Shown piece after piece: positions 50,079-59,235 of a stretch of DNA of 64,000 bases (position 1 is the stretch's first letter; the number at the start of each line of letters is the position of its first letter). The translations under genes were made by a program, and so were the position numbers. The stretch is taken from NCBI RefSeq assembly GCF_030409795.1, contig NZ_JAUFQN010000019.1, forward strand, positions 186,001 to 250,000, written 5' to 3'. The DNA comes from Flavobacterium paronense (GTDB lineage: Bacteria; Bacteroidota; Bacteroidia; Flavobacteriales; Flavobacteriaceae). The notes below the pieces were generated by a model. That model made no database searches. It saw only the letters and a list, made by a program, of their open reading frames with translations, and was not told the origin of the DNA.

Positions 50079-50891
50079 TTAACTATTTTTATATTCTAAA
50101 GGGATTAAACATACAGGAATTGGCTTCATTTTATGTTGATTTATTGTATTCAACTTTTTGTAAATTTCAAAGACTTCTTTTTCTCTTTTAGTGAAATTTT
50201 CATTTTTTCCATTACTTTCAGCTTCAAGCATTGCCCATTCTAATTCGTCATAACTTGCACCAATTTGCTCTTCATCAGTTCTTGAATCTCCAAATAATCC
50301 ATCTGATGGCGCAGCATTTTGAATAGATTTTGGGATTTTTAAATAGTCACCCAAAGCATAAACATCACTTTTCATTAAATCTGCAATCGGACTCAAATCA
50401 ACACCGCCATCACCATATTTGGTATAAAAACCAACACCAAAATCTTCTACTTTGTTTCCAGTTCCAGCGACCAGCAAACCATGAATTCCAGCAAGATAAT
50501 ATAATGTTGTCATTCGCAATCTTGCTCTGGTATTGGCTAAAGACAAATTTAGCTTTGTTTCATTTTCTGTGCTTGGCACTTCCTTTTTAAACGTTTCAAA
50601 AACTAATGTCAAATCCGTTTCAACATTTTTCACATTCGGAAATCGCTTTTTTAATTGCTCTATATGTTCCCTTCCTCGACTCACATGGGTTCTGTTCTGA
50701 TGAATTGGCATTTCAACACATAAGGTGGTTAAACCCGTTTGAGCACAAAGTGAAGAAGTCACAGCAGAGTCAACTCCGCCTGAAATTCCAACAATAAAAC
50801 CATTCACATTCGCATTTGTTGCATAATCCTTCAACCATGTAACAATAAAGGTGGTGATTTCCCCTACCTTAATAGTACTTTTTTTTGCCAT
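50079..50891 (-). CDS. nadE: NAD+ synthase (ammonia-dependent)
   Basis: A 270-residue adenine-nucleotide-alpha-hydrolase-type enzyme that amidates deamido-NAD to NAD. GISGGVDSAVTSSLCAQ is the ATP-binding P-loop, and VAGTGNKVEDFGVGFYTKYGDGGVDLSPIADLMKSDVY is the NaAD/ATP site. The length and lack of an N-terminal nitrilase domain indicate the NH3-dependent form. It is divergent from gldB, with back-to-back -7 boxes at 50922-50937. Confidence 0.96.
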   Translation of the reverse strand: MAKKSTIKVGEITTFIVTWLKDYATNANVNGFIVGISGGVDSAVTSSLCAQTGLTTLCVEMPIHQNRTHVSRGREHIEQLKKRFPNVKNVETDLTLVFETFKKEVPSTENETKLNLSLANTRARLRMTTLYYLAGIHGLLVAGTGNKVEDFGVGFYTKYGDGGVDLSPIADLMKSDVYALGDYLKIPKSIQNAAPSDGLFGDSRTDEEQIGASYDELEWAMLEAESNGKNENFTKREKEVFEIYKKLNTINQHKMKPIPVCLIPLEYKNS

Positions 50892-50921
50892 TTGTTATGA
50901 ATTTTTTTAGAAACTGAACTG

Positions 50922-50929
50922 TATATTTG
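50922..50929 (+). promoter_or_regulatory. -7 promoter element of gldB-gldC
   Basis: TATATTTG, an exact match. It is directly abutted by the minus-strand -7 box of nadE (50930-50937). Confidence 0.6.
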
Positions 50930-50937
50930 CAAATGTA
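50930..50937 (-). promoter_or_regulatory. -7 promoter element of nadE
   Basis: Minus-strand TACATTTG, an exact match. The two boxes meet in the palindromic core TTTGCAAA, so only one polymerase can bind at a time. Confidence 0.6.
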
Positions 50938-50981
50938 AAAAATCAGAAGTTTTTAATCGATTTAATATCATTAATTTTATA

Positions 50982-51950
50982 ATGAAAAAATATTTAGTTC
51001 TATTAGCCTTTTTAGTTGGTTTAGCCTCTTGTGATAAAAAATCTAAAGTAGAAAAAGCAATAGAGGAAACTCCCCCAGTTACACTTAAGATTTATCGTTT
51101 TGACAAAGCATTTTTTGAAACACCACCAAATGAGTTGCAAAATCTAAAAGCCGAATATCCTTTTTTCTTCCCAGAAGGAACCCCTGATAAAATTTGGACT
51201 GACAAAATGCAAAACCCGCAATGGAGGGAATTATATCAAGAAGTGGAAAAGAAATATTCCAATTTTGGAGAGCAAACCTCAGGAATTGAGGATTTGTTTA
51301 AACATATAAAGTATTTTTTTCCAAACGCAGTAATGCCAAAAGTGTACACGGTTATTGCGGATATGGATTACAACAACAAGGCTATTTATGCCAATGATAA
51401 ACTTGTAATTTCGTTGGAGTTATATCTTGGAGCCAATCATAAATTTTATGAGTTTCCTAAATATTTAGAGCAAAATTTTGAAGAAAGACAAATGCTACCA
51501 GATATCGTTACGAGCTTTTCGTTAGGTAAAATTCCTCCACCAACAGAAAAAATATTGCTTGGAGAAATGATATATTATGGAAAACAGTTGTATTTAAAAG
51601 ATCAGTTACTACCTAATTATATTGATGCCGAAAAAATTGGTTATTTGCCTGAACAAATTTCATGGTGCCAAGAAAACGAGAGTTATATTTGGCGTTATTT
51701 TATTGAAAAGGAATTACTATATAGCTCAGATTCCAAATTACCCGGACGTTTTATAAATTTGGCGCCGTTTTCTAAGTTTTATTTGGAGATAGATAACGAA
51801 TCTCCGGGAAGAGTTGGGCAATGGATTGGATGGCAAATTGTTCGTTCGTTTATGCAAAATAATGACGTTAGTATGCAAGAAATGCTAAAAATGAATGCCA
51901 AAGAAATATTTGAAAAATCCAAATACAAACCAAAAAAGTCAGATGAGTAA
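50982..51950 (+). CDS. gldB: Gliding motility lipoprotein GldB
   Basis: A 322-residue lipoprotein (LASC lipobox, lipidated Cys17). It matches GldB of Flavobacterium, with conserved stretches DFKAFFETPPNELQNLK-like (here RFDKAFFETPPNELQNLK), EYPFFFPEGTPD and VYTVIADMDYNNKAIYANDKLVISLELYLG. It is needed for gliding in F. johnsoniae but its molecular role is not defined; the HxxxD-like surface resembles a metallopeptidase fold. gldC overlaps its end by 8 bp, the order known in flavobacteria. Confidence 0.93.
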   Translation: MKKYLVLLAFLVGLASCDKKSKVEKAIEETPPVTLKIYRFDKAFFETPPNELQNLKAEYPFFFPEGTPDKIWTDKMQNPQWRELYQEVEKKYSNFGEQTSGIEDLFKHIKYFFPNAVMPKVYTVIADMDYNNKAIYANDKLVISLELYLGANHKFYEFPKYLEQNFEERQMLPDIVTSFSLGKIPPPTEKILLGEMIYYGKQLYLKDQLLPNYIDAEKIGYLPEQISWCQENESYIWRYFIEKELLYSSDSKLPGRFINLAPFSKFYLEIDNESPGRVGQWIGWQIVRSFMQNNDVSMQEMLKMNAKEIFEKSKYKPKKSDE

Positions 51951-52278
51951 AAGCATAACCTCCGAAATAAAAATCATAGTTGAATTAGATGAAAACCGTG
52001 TTCCAGAAAAATTAACTTGGTCAGCACAAGATGGTGGCGTTGAACAACAAGAGGCAAAAGCAATGATGCTTTCTGTTTGGGATAGCAAAGTACAAGAAAC
52101 ACTTCGTATAGATTTATGGACAAAAAACATGCCTGTTGATGAAATGAAATTGTTTTTCCATCAAACATTAGTTGCTATGGCTGATACTTTTCAACGAGCT
52201 ACTCAAGATGAAAAAATGGCGGATACCATGAAAGATTTCTGTGATTATTTTGCCGAAAAAATGGAGTTAAAGAAATAG
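51943..52278 (+). CDS. gldC: Gliding motility protein GldC
   Basis: A 111-residue cytoplasmic protein without a signal sequence. The pattern SEIKIIVELDENRVPEKLTWSAQDGG and AKAMMLSVWDSKVQETLRIDLWTKNMPVDEMK is characteristic of GldC, which usually follows gldB. The in-frame ATG at 51895 would add 16 residues inside gldB and is not favoured. GldC enhances gliding in F. johnsoniae but is not essential. Its stop is 3 bp before the ysxC stop on the other strand. Confidence 0.94.
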   Translation: MSKSITSEIKIIVELDENRVPEKLTWSAQDGGVEQQEAKAMMLSVWDSKVQETLRIDLWTKNMPVDEMKLFFHQTLVAMADTFQRATQDEKMADTMKDFCDYFAEKMELKK

Positions 52279-52281
52279 AAA

Positions 52282-52902
52282 TTAAAATTGATTGAGGTCT
52301 TTAAATACTTCTGTATTTACATCGTCAATATATTCTAAAACAGCTTCTCTTCCGGTAGTTTCTGTAGCTGAAGTCACAAAATGTTGCGGCATTTCTTCCC
52401 AGTTGTTTGCCAGAAGTGCTTTTCGATAGGCGGCGATGTTCGATTCAATTTTGCCCTTACTTATTTTATCTGCTTTAGTAAATATAATGCAGAAAGGGAT
52501 TTCAATTTCACCCAAATAAGTAATGAACTCTAAATCGATTTTCTGTGCCTCTAACCGAATATCTATTAGTACAAAAGCACAAACCAACTGTTCTCTTTTT
52601 TCAAAATAATCAGTGATAAACTCTTGAAAAACTTCTTTTGTCCTTTTGGAAACACGTGCGTAACCATAACCAGGTAAATCTACTAAAAACCAATTCGAAT
52701 TGATTTTAAAATGATTAATCAACTGTGTTTTCCCGGGTTTCCCAGATGTTTTAGCCAAATTTTTATGATTGGTCAACATGTTGATTAAAGAAGATTTCCC
52801 AACATTGGAGCGACCAATAAAAGCATATTCAGGTAAACGTTCCAACGGACATTTACTTACATCTGAATTACTGATAATAAATTCGGCGGTATTGATTTTC
52901 AT
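52282..52902 (-). CDS. ysxC: Ribosome biogenesis GTPase YsxC/YihA
   Basis: A 206-residue EngB/YsxC/YihA GTPase essential for 50S ribosome assembly. G1 GRSNVGKSSLINML, G3 DLPGYGYA, G4 TKAD and G5 SAT are all readable. It follows the hydrolase gene with a 1-bp gap on the same strand, so it is part of the same transcript. Convergent with gldC without space for a terminator. Confidence 0.96.
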   Translation of the reverse strand: MKINTAEFIISNSDVSKCPLERLPEYAFIGRSNVGKSSLINMLTNHKNLAKTSGKPGKTQLINHFKINSNWFLVDLPGYGYARVSKRTKEVFQEFITDYFEKREQLVCAFVLIDIRLEAQKIDLEFITYLGEIEIPFCIIFTKADKISKGKIESNIAAYRKALLANNWEEMPQHFVTSATETTGREAVLEYIDDVNTEVFKDLNQF

Positions 52903-52903
52903 G

Positions 52904-53668
52904 TTATAAATGAACTTCTTTTAACCATTCGTCAAGCAAACGGTTGAATTCGTCAGGATGTTCCATCATTGCTGCATGTCCACATTTGTCAATCCAATAT
53001 AATGAAGAATTTGGCATTAATTTATGAAATTCATTTGCTACTTCTGGTGGTGTTACTTGATCATTTTTACCCCAAATTATACAGGTTTTAACATGCATCT
53101 TTGGTAAATCTTTGGCCATATTATGACGAATGGCACTTTTGGCAATGGTCAATGTTTTAATAACTTTAATTCTATCATTTACAACAGAAAAAACTTCGTC
53201 AACCATTTCTTTTGAAGCTACTTTTGGATCATAAAAAACAGCTTCTGCTTTTTTCTTAATGTACTCATAATCGCCACGTTTAGGGTAACTATCACCCATG
53301 GCACTTTCGTAAAGACCAGAACTTCCAGTAATTACTAGTCCGGCAACTTTTTCAGGATAAACTTTAGCATGATACAATGCAATATGTCCACCAAGAGAAT
53401 TTCCCAAAAGAATTACACGGTCAAAACCTTTAAAATTGATAAAGTCTTTTACATATTTTGCAAAAGCTTTTACATTGGTCTTTAAAATGTTTTGGGTATA
53501 AAGTGGCAACTCTGGAATAACTACCTTATAGCCTTTAGATGAGAAATAGTTGGCAACTCCATTAAAGTTACTTAACCCACCCATCAATCCGTGTAAAACG
53601 ACTATTGGTGTGCCCTCACCAGCTTCAAAATAGGAATATCTACCCTCTTTTTTAAATTTTCCTTCCAT
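52904..53668 (-). CDS. Alpha/beta hydrolase
   Basis: A 254-residue alpha/beta-hydrolase fold protein. The oxyanion loop HGLMGG, nucleophile elbow GNSLGGH (Ser) and late catalytic Asp (WGKNDQVTP) and His (DKCGHAAMMEHP) are in order. A cap domain of about 60 residues (residues ~125-190) lies between. The substrate is unknown; esters or lactones are typical. The gene shares an operon with ysxC, and in flavobacteria this pair is often adjacent (recollection). Confidence 0.9.
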   Translation of the reverse strand: MEGKFKKEGRYSYFEAGEGTPIVVLHGLMGGLSNFNGVANYFSSKGYKVVIPELPLYTQNILKTNVKAFAKYVKDFINFKGFDRVILLGNSLGGHIALYHAKVYPEKVAGLVITGSSGLYESAMGDSYPKRGDYEYIKKKAEAVFYDPKVASKEMVDEVFSVVNDRIKVIKTLTIAKSAIRHNMAKDLPKMHVKTCIIWGKNDQVTPPEVANEFHKLMPNSSLYWIDKCGHAAMMEHPDEFNRLLDEWLKEVHL

Positions 53669-53696
53669 GTGACTTCTTTGAGTTTTGCCTCGGGAA

Positions 53697-53704
53697 CAAA
53701 TATA
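53697..53704 (-). promoter_or_regulatory. -7 promoter element of the hydrolase-ysxC operon
   Basis: Minus-strand TATATTTG, an exact match about 28 bases before the ATG. Confidence 0.6.
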
Positions 53705-53958
53705 TGATTTTATAGATTAAAACCCATTTATATAAGGATTATTTACTGCTAAAATTGATAATCTCATCAGCATTCAATTAGAAACTAATAAAGTAGTATT
53801 TATCAACAATCACAAAAATATTTCAAGCTAAAACACTAAAACCAAATCATACTAAAAATAAATTTTTTATCCCTCATTTTCTTTCTGCGAAACGCACCCC
53901 GTATTTTTTATGTTTTAGCCAATAGGTTTCTAAATTTTTTCATCAAAAATGGAATGAA

Positions 53959-54004
53959 GTGGTAAAACTTATTAACAAAGTGGTATTTTGTGGTAAATTG
54001 TGGT
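53959..54004 (+). promoter_or_regulatory. Probable MraZ operator (GTGGT repeats)
   Basis: GTGGTA occurs at 53980, 53990 and 54000 at an exact 10-bp period, with a further copy at 53959. This sits just upstream of the mraZ -7 box. MraZ is known to bind tandem GTGG-type repeats in its own promoter in other bacteria. Confidence 0.8.
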
Positions 54005-54015
54005 AATTATTTTTA

Positions 54016-54023
54016 TATTTTTG
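54016..54023 (+). promoter_or_regulatory. -7 promoter element of the mraZ (dcw) operon
   Basis: TATTTTTG, an exact match, about 22 bases before the TTG start. Confidence 0.65.
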
Positions 54024-54045
54024 CTCGTAACGAAACCAAAATAAA

Positions 54046-54519
54046 TTGAACACCATAATCGGAACATACGAATGCAAGGTTGATGCCAAAGGGAGATTGA
54101 TGATTCCTTCGGCGTTAAAGAAGCAATTGTCTAATTCTCTGCAAGATGGCTTTGTCTTGAAGCGTTCGGTTTTTCAGCCTTGTTTAGAGTTATATCCTAT
54201 GACTGAGTGGAATTTGATGATGCAAAAAATCAACAAATTAAACCGCTTTGTTAAGAAAAACAACGACTTTATTCGTCGGTTTACAGCGGGCGTAAAAGTG
54301 GTAGAAGTTGATGATTTAGGAAGGTTGTTAGTTCCAAAAGACTTGGTGGCGTTTAGTAAGATTTCAAAAGATATCGTCTTGTCTTCTGCGGTTAATATTG
54401 TAGAGATTTGGGATAAAGATTTATACGAAAAGTCAATTGCTGGTGATGATATTGATTTTGCTGATTTAGCCGAAGATGTAATGGGAAATACTAATGACGA
54501 TGACAATGGAGTATCATAA
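54046..54519 (+). CDS. mraZ: Transcriptional regulator MraZ
   Basis: A 157-residue DNA-binding protein made of two SpoVT-AbrB-like halves (TYECKVDAKGRLMIPSALK and KVVEVDDLGRLLVPKDLVAFSK). It represses the division and cell-wall cluster by binding the repeats at 53959-54004. The start is TTG at 54046; no ATG is nearby. Its 3' end overlaps the rsmH start by 26 bp, so the two are coupled. Confidence 0.95.
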   Translation: MNTIIGTYECKVDAKGRLMIPSALKKQLSNSLQDGFVLKRSVFQPCLELYPMTEWNLMMQKINKLNRFVKKNNDFIRRFTAGVKVVEVDDLGRLLVPKDLVAFSKISKDIVLSSAVNIVEIWDKDLYEKSIAGDDIDFADLAEDVMGNTNDDDNGVS

Positions 54520-55402
54520 TCCGGTTTTATTAAAAGAAACTGTTGACGGACTAAACATCAAACTTAATGGTGTTTATGTAGATGTAACTTTTGGTGGCGG
54601 TGGACATTCCAAAGAAATTTTAAGCCGGTTAGGCCCAAACGGTAAACTATTTGGGTTTGACCAAGATGAAGATGCTTTTGCCAATGCTTTGCCAGATGAA
54701 AGGTTTACGTTAATACCTGAAAATTTTAGATACATCAAACGGTTTTTGAGATTTCACGGTGTAAAAAGTGTTGATGGAATTTTAGCAGATTTAGGAGTTT
54801 CTTCACATCAGTTTGATGTTCCGGAAAGAGGTTTTTCTACTCGTTTTGATGCTGATTTGGATATGAGGATGAGTAAAAAAAATGATTTGAATGCTTTCAA
54901 AGTAGTTAATGAATATGATGAAGCCAATTTAAAAAGAGTGTTTTTGGATTACGGAGAATTAAAAGTAGCTCCAGCTTTAGCCAGAACAATTGTCGAAGCA
55001 AGAGAAAAGAAAGCAATCGGGACAACAGATGAATTGAAAATTGTTTTGTCAAGATTTTTGCCCGAACAATTTAAAAATAAAATCCTGGCTCAAATCTATC
55101 AGGCAATACGAATTGAAGTAAATCAGGAAATGGATGTTTTGAAAGAATTTTTAGAACAATCGCTTGAAATATTGAAACCAGAGGGAAGATTAAGTGTGAT
55201 TTCCTACCATTCATTAGAAGACAGATTGGTAAAACGATTTATAAAAAACGGCATGTTTGAAGGTGAGCCAGAACGTGACTTTTTTGGAAATTTTTCAGTT
55301 CCGTTTAAAAGCATAGAAAAATTAATCGTACCAAGTGAAGCAGAAATAAAAGTGAATAACCGAGCAAGAAGCGCAAAACTTAGAATAGCTGAAAAAAAAT
55401 AA
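54494..55402 (+). CDS. rsmH: 16S rRNA (cytosine1402-N4)-methyltransferase
   Basis: A 302-residue SAM methyltransferase (MraW/RsmH) acting on C1402 of 16S rRNA. HNPVLLKETVDGL, DVTFGGGGHSKEIL (SAM motif I), GILADLGVSSHQFDVPERGFSTRFDADLDMRMS and FISYHSLEDRLVK-like (VISYHSLEDRLVKRF) are diagnostic. Second gene of the dcw operon. It overlaps mraZ and ends 3 bp before the ftsL-like gene. Confidence 0.97.
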   Translation: MTMTMEYHNPVLLKETVDGLNIKLNGVYVDVTFGGGGHSKEILSRLGPNGKLFGFDQDEDAFANALPDERFTLIPENFRYIKRFLRFHGVKSVDGILADLGVSSHQFDVPERGFSTRFDADLDMRMSKKNDLNAFKVVNEYDEANLKRVFLDYGELKVAPALARTIVEAREKKAIGTTDELKIVLSRFLPEQFKNKILAQIYQAIRIEVNQEMDVLKEFLEQSLEILKPEGRLSVISYHSLEDRLVKRFIKNGMFEGEPERDFFGNFSVPFKSIEKLIVPSEAEIKVNNRARSAKLRIAEKK

Positions 55403-55405
55403 AGC

Positions 55406-55753
55406 ATGAAAAATGGAGTTTATAGCATATTAAAAGCTCGGTTTTTAGTCAATGAAGACGCTACAAGAAACTGGCGTTTTATAGTTTTTCTGTTTCTGTT
55501 AGCGCTTTTGATGATTGCCAATACACACCGATTTGAACAAAAATGTTTTCGCATCACAGAACTCACAAATGAAGTAAAAGAATTACGATCAGAGTTTGTA
55601 GATAAGCGTTCAGAATTAATGAAATTAAAAATGGAATCGACAGTTTCTGAAGAAATGGAAAAAAGAAAAATTTTCCCATCTTCAGTTCCGCCACAAAAAA
55701 TAAAAGTTAAAAAACCAACAGAAAAAAGTTTCTTTCAAAGACTATGGCAGTAG
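55406..55753 (+). CDS. ftsL: FtsL-like cell-division protein
   Basis: A 115-residue protein with one transmembrane helix at about residues 24-41 and a periplasmic coiled coil (ITELTNEVKELRSEFVDKRSELMKLKMES). The position between rsmH and the division transpeptidase is the usual place of ftsL, whose product joins FtsB and FtsQ at the divisome. Sequence conservation is low, so the call rests on topology and order. It overlaps ftsI by 10 bp. Confidence 0.82.
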   Translation: MKNGVYSILKARFLVNEDATRNWRFIVFLFLLALLMIANTHRFEQKCFRITELTNEVKELRSEFVDKRSELMKLKMESTVSEEMEKRKIFPSSVPPQKIKVKKPTEKSFFQRLWQ

Positions 55754-57753
55754 AAGATAAACATATCTCTTACCGAATTTATTTAGTTGCGTTCAGCATC
55801 TTCATAATGGCTGTATTAATCACTTTTAATTTGACCAAAATTCAATGGTCTCAAGGTGATTACTACCGAAAATTAGCAAAAGAAAGAACGGTAAGAAACT
55901 TTGTCATACCAGCCAATAAAGGGAATATCTATTCTTCCGACGGAAGTTTGTTAGCTACATCAATCCCAAATTACAATATCCGTTTTGATGCTATGGCACC
56001 AAAAGGAATAGCTTTCGAGAAAAACGTACTGCCTCTAGCTGATTCATTGGCAAAAATGCTGGGCAAACCAAGTTCTTTTTACCACACACAATTGAGAATG
56101 GCCCGCGCTAACAAGAACAGATATTTATTAATCGCCCGTGATTTAAGCTATACCGAATACATAAAAATTAAAGGTTTTCCACTTTTCAATTTAGGTGCTA
56201 ACAAAGGCGGAATGATTACTGAGCAGGAAACCGTTCGTGAACATCCCATTGGAAAAATTGCCGAAAGAACTATTGGTTATGACCGAATAGACGAAAATGG
56301 AATCCGAATCGGTAAAGGAATTGAATGGTCTTTCAGAAAATATTTAAACGGAAAAGACGGTAAAGTCTTAAAGCAAAAAATTGCCAAAGGGCAATGGAAA
56401 CCTATTCGCGATGTGAATGAAATTGATCCGCAAGATGGATATGACGTGATTTCTACTATCGATGTTTATATCCAGGATATTGCACACCATGCCTTGATGA
56501 AACAGTTGAAAGAGTTTAAAGCCGAACACGGTTGTGTTGTAGTTATGGAAACCAAAACCGGAAAAATAAAGGCCATTTCTAATTTAGGAAAACTTAAAGA
56601 AACCGATTCAACTTATTTCGAAACTACAAATTATGCTATAGCCGAATCTCACGAACCTGGTTCAACATTCAAATTGGTTGATATGATAGCATTGCTTGAT
56701 GATCATAAAATAGACACGAGTAAAGTTTATGATAGCAAAGGTGGAATTATTGATTACAGAGGAAACAAAGTTCGCGACTCACACGAAGGCGGTTATGGTA
56801 AAATATCTTTAGCACGAGGTTTTGAAGTTTCTTCGAATACCATAATGGTTCAGGCGGTTTATGAAAATTACAGAAACAATCCACAACAGTTTGTAGATAG
56901 AATTGACCGAATGGGTTTGAACAAACCATTAGGATTGCCATTTCAGGGAGAAGGCAAACCCTATATCCCGCAAACAACAGACAAACACTGGAGCGCCATT
57001 TCGTTACCATGGATGGCTTTTGGTTATGGTGTTTCAGTAACTCCATTACAAACATTGACCTTGTATAATGCTGTTGCCAATAATGGCGAAATGGTTAAAC
57101 CACAATTTGTTTCAGAAATAAAAGAATGGAATAAAATCATCAAAACATACAACAAAAAAGTCATCAATCCGAAGATTTGTTCAGACGAAACTATTGCCAA
57201 ACTAAAAGCCGTAATGCAAAATGTGGTAAAAAAAGGAACAGGTTCAAAGTTGTATTCCAAAGATTTCTCAATGGCAGGTAAAACAGGAACGGCACAGGCT
57301 AATTATGGAAAAAACGGAGGAAATGACAAACATTATATCTCTTCTTTTGTTGGTTACTTTCCAGCAGAAAACCCAAAATATTCCTGCATAGTTGTAGTTC
57401 ACAAACCCAATACTTCCGGAAATAATTATTATGGTGCCGATGTTGCCGGACCGGTTTTTAAACGAATTGCGCAAAAGATTTTTACAGATTCGCCATCAAC
57501 AAACGAAATCAAAAATCTGAATAAAAAAATCAGCAAACAGGAAGTAGCTTATGATGATTATAAAATCAAATCTAATTCTGGGATTAAAGTTATTCCAAAT
57601 TTAAAAGGAATGAGCGGAATGGATGCTGTGGCTCTTTTGGAAAATTTAAAACTTAAAGTTAAAGTCATTGGCATCGGGAAAGTAAAAAAACAATCGATTC
57701 CGGCTGGAGAATCATTAGATAAAACCAAAACAATCATACTCGAATTATCGTGA
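55744..57753 (+). CDS. ftsI: Division-specific penicillin-binding protein with PASTA domain
   Basis: A 669-residue class B PBP, the septal transpeptidase. A short cytoplasmic tail and one transmembrane helix (about 11-32) precede a dimerisation domain and the transpeptidase domain. Active-site motifs are SxxK Ser307-Lys310 (GSTFK), SSN 363-365 and KTG 513-515 (GKTGTAQ). A PASTA domain at about 610-669 (VIPNLKGMSGMDAVALLENL) is found in SpoVD/PBP2x-like types and Bacteroidota FtsI. It ends in the GTGA overlap with murE. Confidence 0.95.
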   Translation: MAVEDKHISYRIYLVAFSIFIMAVLITFNLTKIQWSQGDYYRKLAKERTVRNFVIPANKGNIYSSDGSLLATSIPNYNIRFDAMAPKGIAFEKNVLPLADSLAKMLGKPSSFYHTQLRMARANKNRYLLIARDLSYTEYIKIKGFPLFNLGANKGGMITEQETVREHPIGKIAERTIGYDRIDENGIRIGKGIEWSFRKYLNGKDGKVLKQKIAKGQWKPIRDVNEIDPQDGYDVISTIDVYIQDIAHHALMKQLKEFKAEHGCVVVMETKTGKIKAISNLGKLKETDSTYFETTNYAIAESHEPGSTFKLVDMIALLDDHKIDTSKVYDSKGGIIDYRGNKVRDSHEGGYGKISLARGFEVSSNTIMVQAVYENYRNNPQQFVDRIDRMGLNKPLGLPFQGEGKPYIPQTTDKHWSAISLPWMAFGYGVSVTPLQTLTLYNAVANNGEMVKPQFVSEIKEWNKIIKTYNKKVINPKICSDETIAKLKAVMQNVVKKGTGSKLYSKDFSMAGKTGTAQANYGKNGGNDKHYISSFVGYFPAENPKYSCIVVVHKPNTSGNNYYGADVAGPVFKRIAQKIFTDSPSTNEIKNLNKKISKQEVAYDDYKIKSNSGIKVIPNLKGMSGMDAVALLENLKLKVKVIGIGKVKKQSIPAGESLDKTKTIILELS

Positions 57754-59213
57754 TTATTTTAAAAGACATATTATATAAAGTGGCCATCGAAGCTGTAAAA
57801 GGTTCGACAGAAATGTGCATTAACAAAATTGAATTCGACTCAAGAAAAGTTGTAGAAAATGATGTTTTTGTAGCCATTCGCGGAACGGTTTCAAACGGGC
57901 ATAATTTTATTGAAACCGCCATAAATCTTGGTGCAATAGTTATTGTTTGCGATACATTTCCAGATGTTATTGTTACTGGAGTTACTTATATTCAGGTGAA
58001 AGATACCAATTCAGCCTTGGCATTTTTAGCAGCAAATTATTATGGTAATCCATCACAAAATTTAAAATTAATTGGCATCACTGGAACCAATGGTAAAACT
58101 ACCATAGCATCTTTATTATACCAATTATTCCAAAAAGCAGGCTATAAAGTTGGCTTGTTATCAACCGTAAAAATCATGGTTGATGATAAAGAATACAAAG
58201 CAACACACACTACACCAGATTCGTTAACAATCAATTATTATTTGGCAGAAATGAGTGAAATGGGTGTTGAATATTGCTTTATGGAAGTAAGCTCTCACGG
58301 AATTCATCAAAAACGTACCGAAGCCTTACATTTTGAAGGTGGCGTTTTCACGAATTTGTCTCACGATCATTTAGATTATCATCCAACATTTGCGGATTAT
58401 CGGGATGTGAAAAAATCATTTTTTGACCATTTGCCAAAATCAGCTTTTGCATTGACCAACATCGATGACAAAAACGGTTTAGTAATGATTCAGAATACGG
58501 CTGCAAGAAAACTGACGTATGCTTTGAAATCTTATGCCGATTATAAAGCGCAAATTCTGGAAAACCAATTATCAGGATTGTTGTTGAAGATTAATGATAG
58601 TGAAGTCTGGGTTCGATTGATAGGAACTTTTAACGCCTATAATTTATTAGCAATTTATGGAACTGCAATCGAATTAGGATTAGACAAATTAGAAGCACTT
58701 CGATTATTATCTGAATTGGAAAGTGTTTCCGGGCGTTTTCAATTTATTGTTTCCAACTTTCAAATTACAGCAATTGTTGATTATGCACATACGCCTGATG
58801 CATTAGAAAATGTCTTGAAAACCATCAATGATATTCGTTCTAATAACGAACAATTGATAACGGTTGTAGGTTGTGGTGGTGATAGAGACAAAACGAAAAG
58901 ACCAATCATGGCAAATATTGCTTCAACTATGAGCAATAAAGTAATCATCACGTCTGACAATCCAAGAACCGAAGATCCAATTGACATTATTGCCGATATG
59001 GAAGAAGGTGTGCAACCCCAAAATCAAAGAAAAACATTGTCAATTGTTGATAGAAAACAAGCTATTAAAACCGCTTGTCAGTTAGCAGGCCCAAATGATA
59101 TTATTCTTATTGCCGGAAAAGGACATGAAACGTATCAGGAAATAAACGGAGTGCGTCATGATTTTGATGACATGAAAATTGTACAAGAACTATTAGAACA
59201 ACTAAACAAATAA
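57750..59213 (+). CDS. murE: UDP-MurNAc-tripeptide synthetase (meso-DAP adding)
   Basis: A 487-residue Mur ligase. The ATP loop GITGTNGKTTIASLLY, the central VSSHGIHQKRTE and the DNPRTEDP motif are present; DNPR marks the meso-diaminopimelate-adding type, as expected for Bacteroidota. GTG start overlapping the ftsI stop by 4 bp. Cytoplasmic, third ligase step of peptidoglycan precursor synthesis. Confidence 0.96.
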   Translation: MIILKDILYKVAIEAVKGSTEMCINKIEFDSRKVVENDVFVAIRGTVSNGHNFIETAINLGAIVIVCDTFPDVIVTGVTYIQVKDTNSALAFLAANYYGNPSQNLKLIGITGTNGKTTIASLLYQLFQKAGYKVGLLSTVKIMVDDKEYKATHTTPDSLTINYYLAEMSEMGVEYCFMEVSSHGIHQKRTEALHFEGGVFTNLSHDHLDYHPTFADYRDVKKSFFDHLPKSAFALTNIDDKNGLVMIQNTAARKLTYALKSYADYKAQILENQLSGLLLKINDSEVWVRLIGTFNAYNLLAIYGTAIELGLDKLEALRLLSELESVSGRFQFIVSNFQITAIVDYAHTPDALENVLKTINDIRSNNEQLITVVGCGGDRDKTKRPIMANIASTMSNKVIITSDNPRTEDPIDIIADMEEGVQPQNQRKTLSIVDRKQAIKTACQLAGPNDIILIAGKGHETYQEINGVRHDFDDMKIVQELLEQLNK

Positions 59214-59235
59214 CCAAATTAACACATAACCAGAT

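Larger units (their letters stand above)
53669..54045. other. 377-bp intergenic region between the hydrolase and mraZ
   Basis: No gene is visible. It holds the minus-strand hydrolase promoter (53697-53704), an A+T-rich stretch of about 200 bp without clear structure, then the mraZ operator repeats (53959-54004) and promoter (54016-54023). Confidence 0.8.

Noticed and set aside
53669-53958. Missed small gene in the spacer before mraZ
   Set aside because: No open frame with a signal peptide, plausible start or family motif was seen on either strand.
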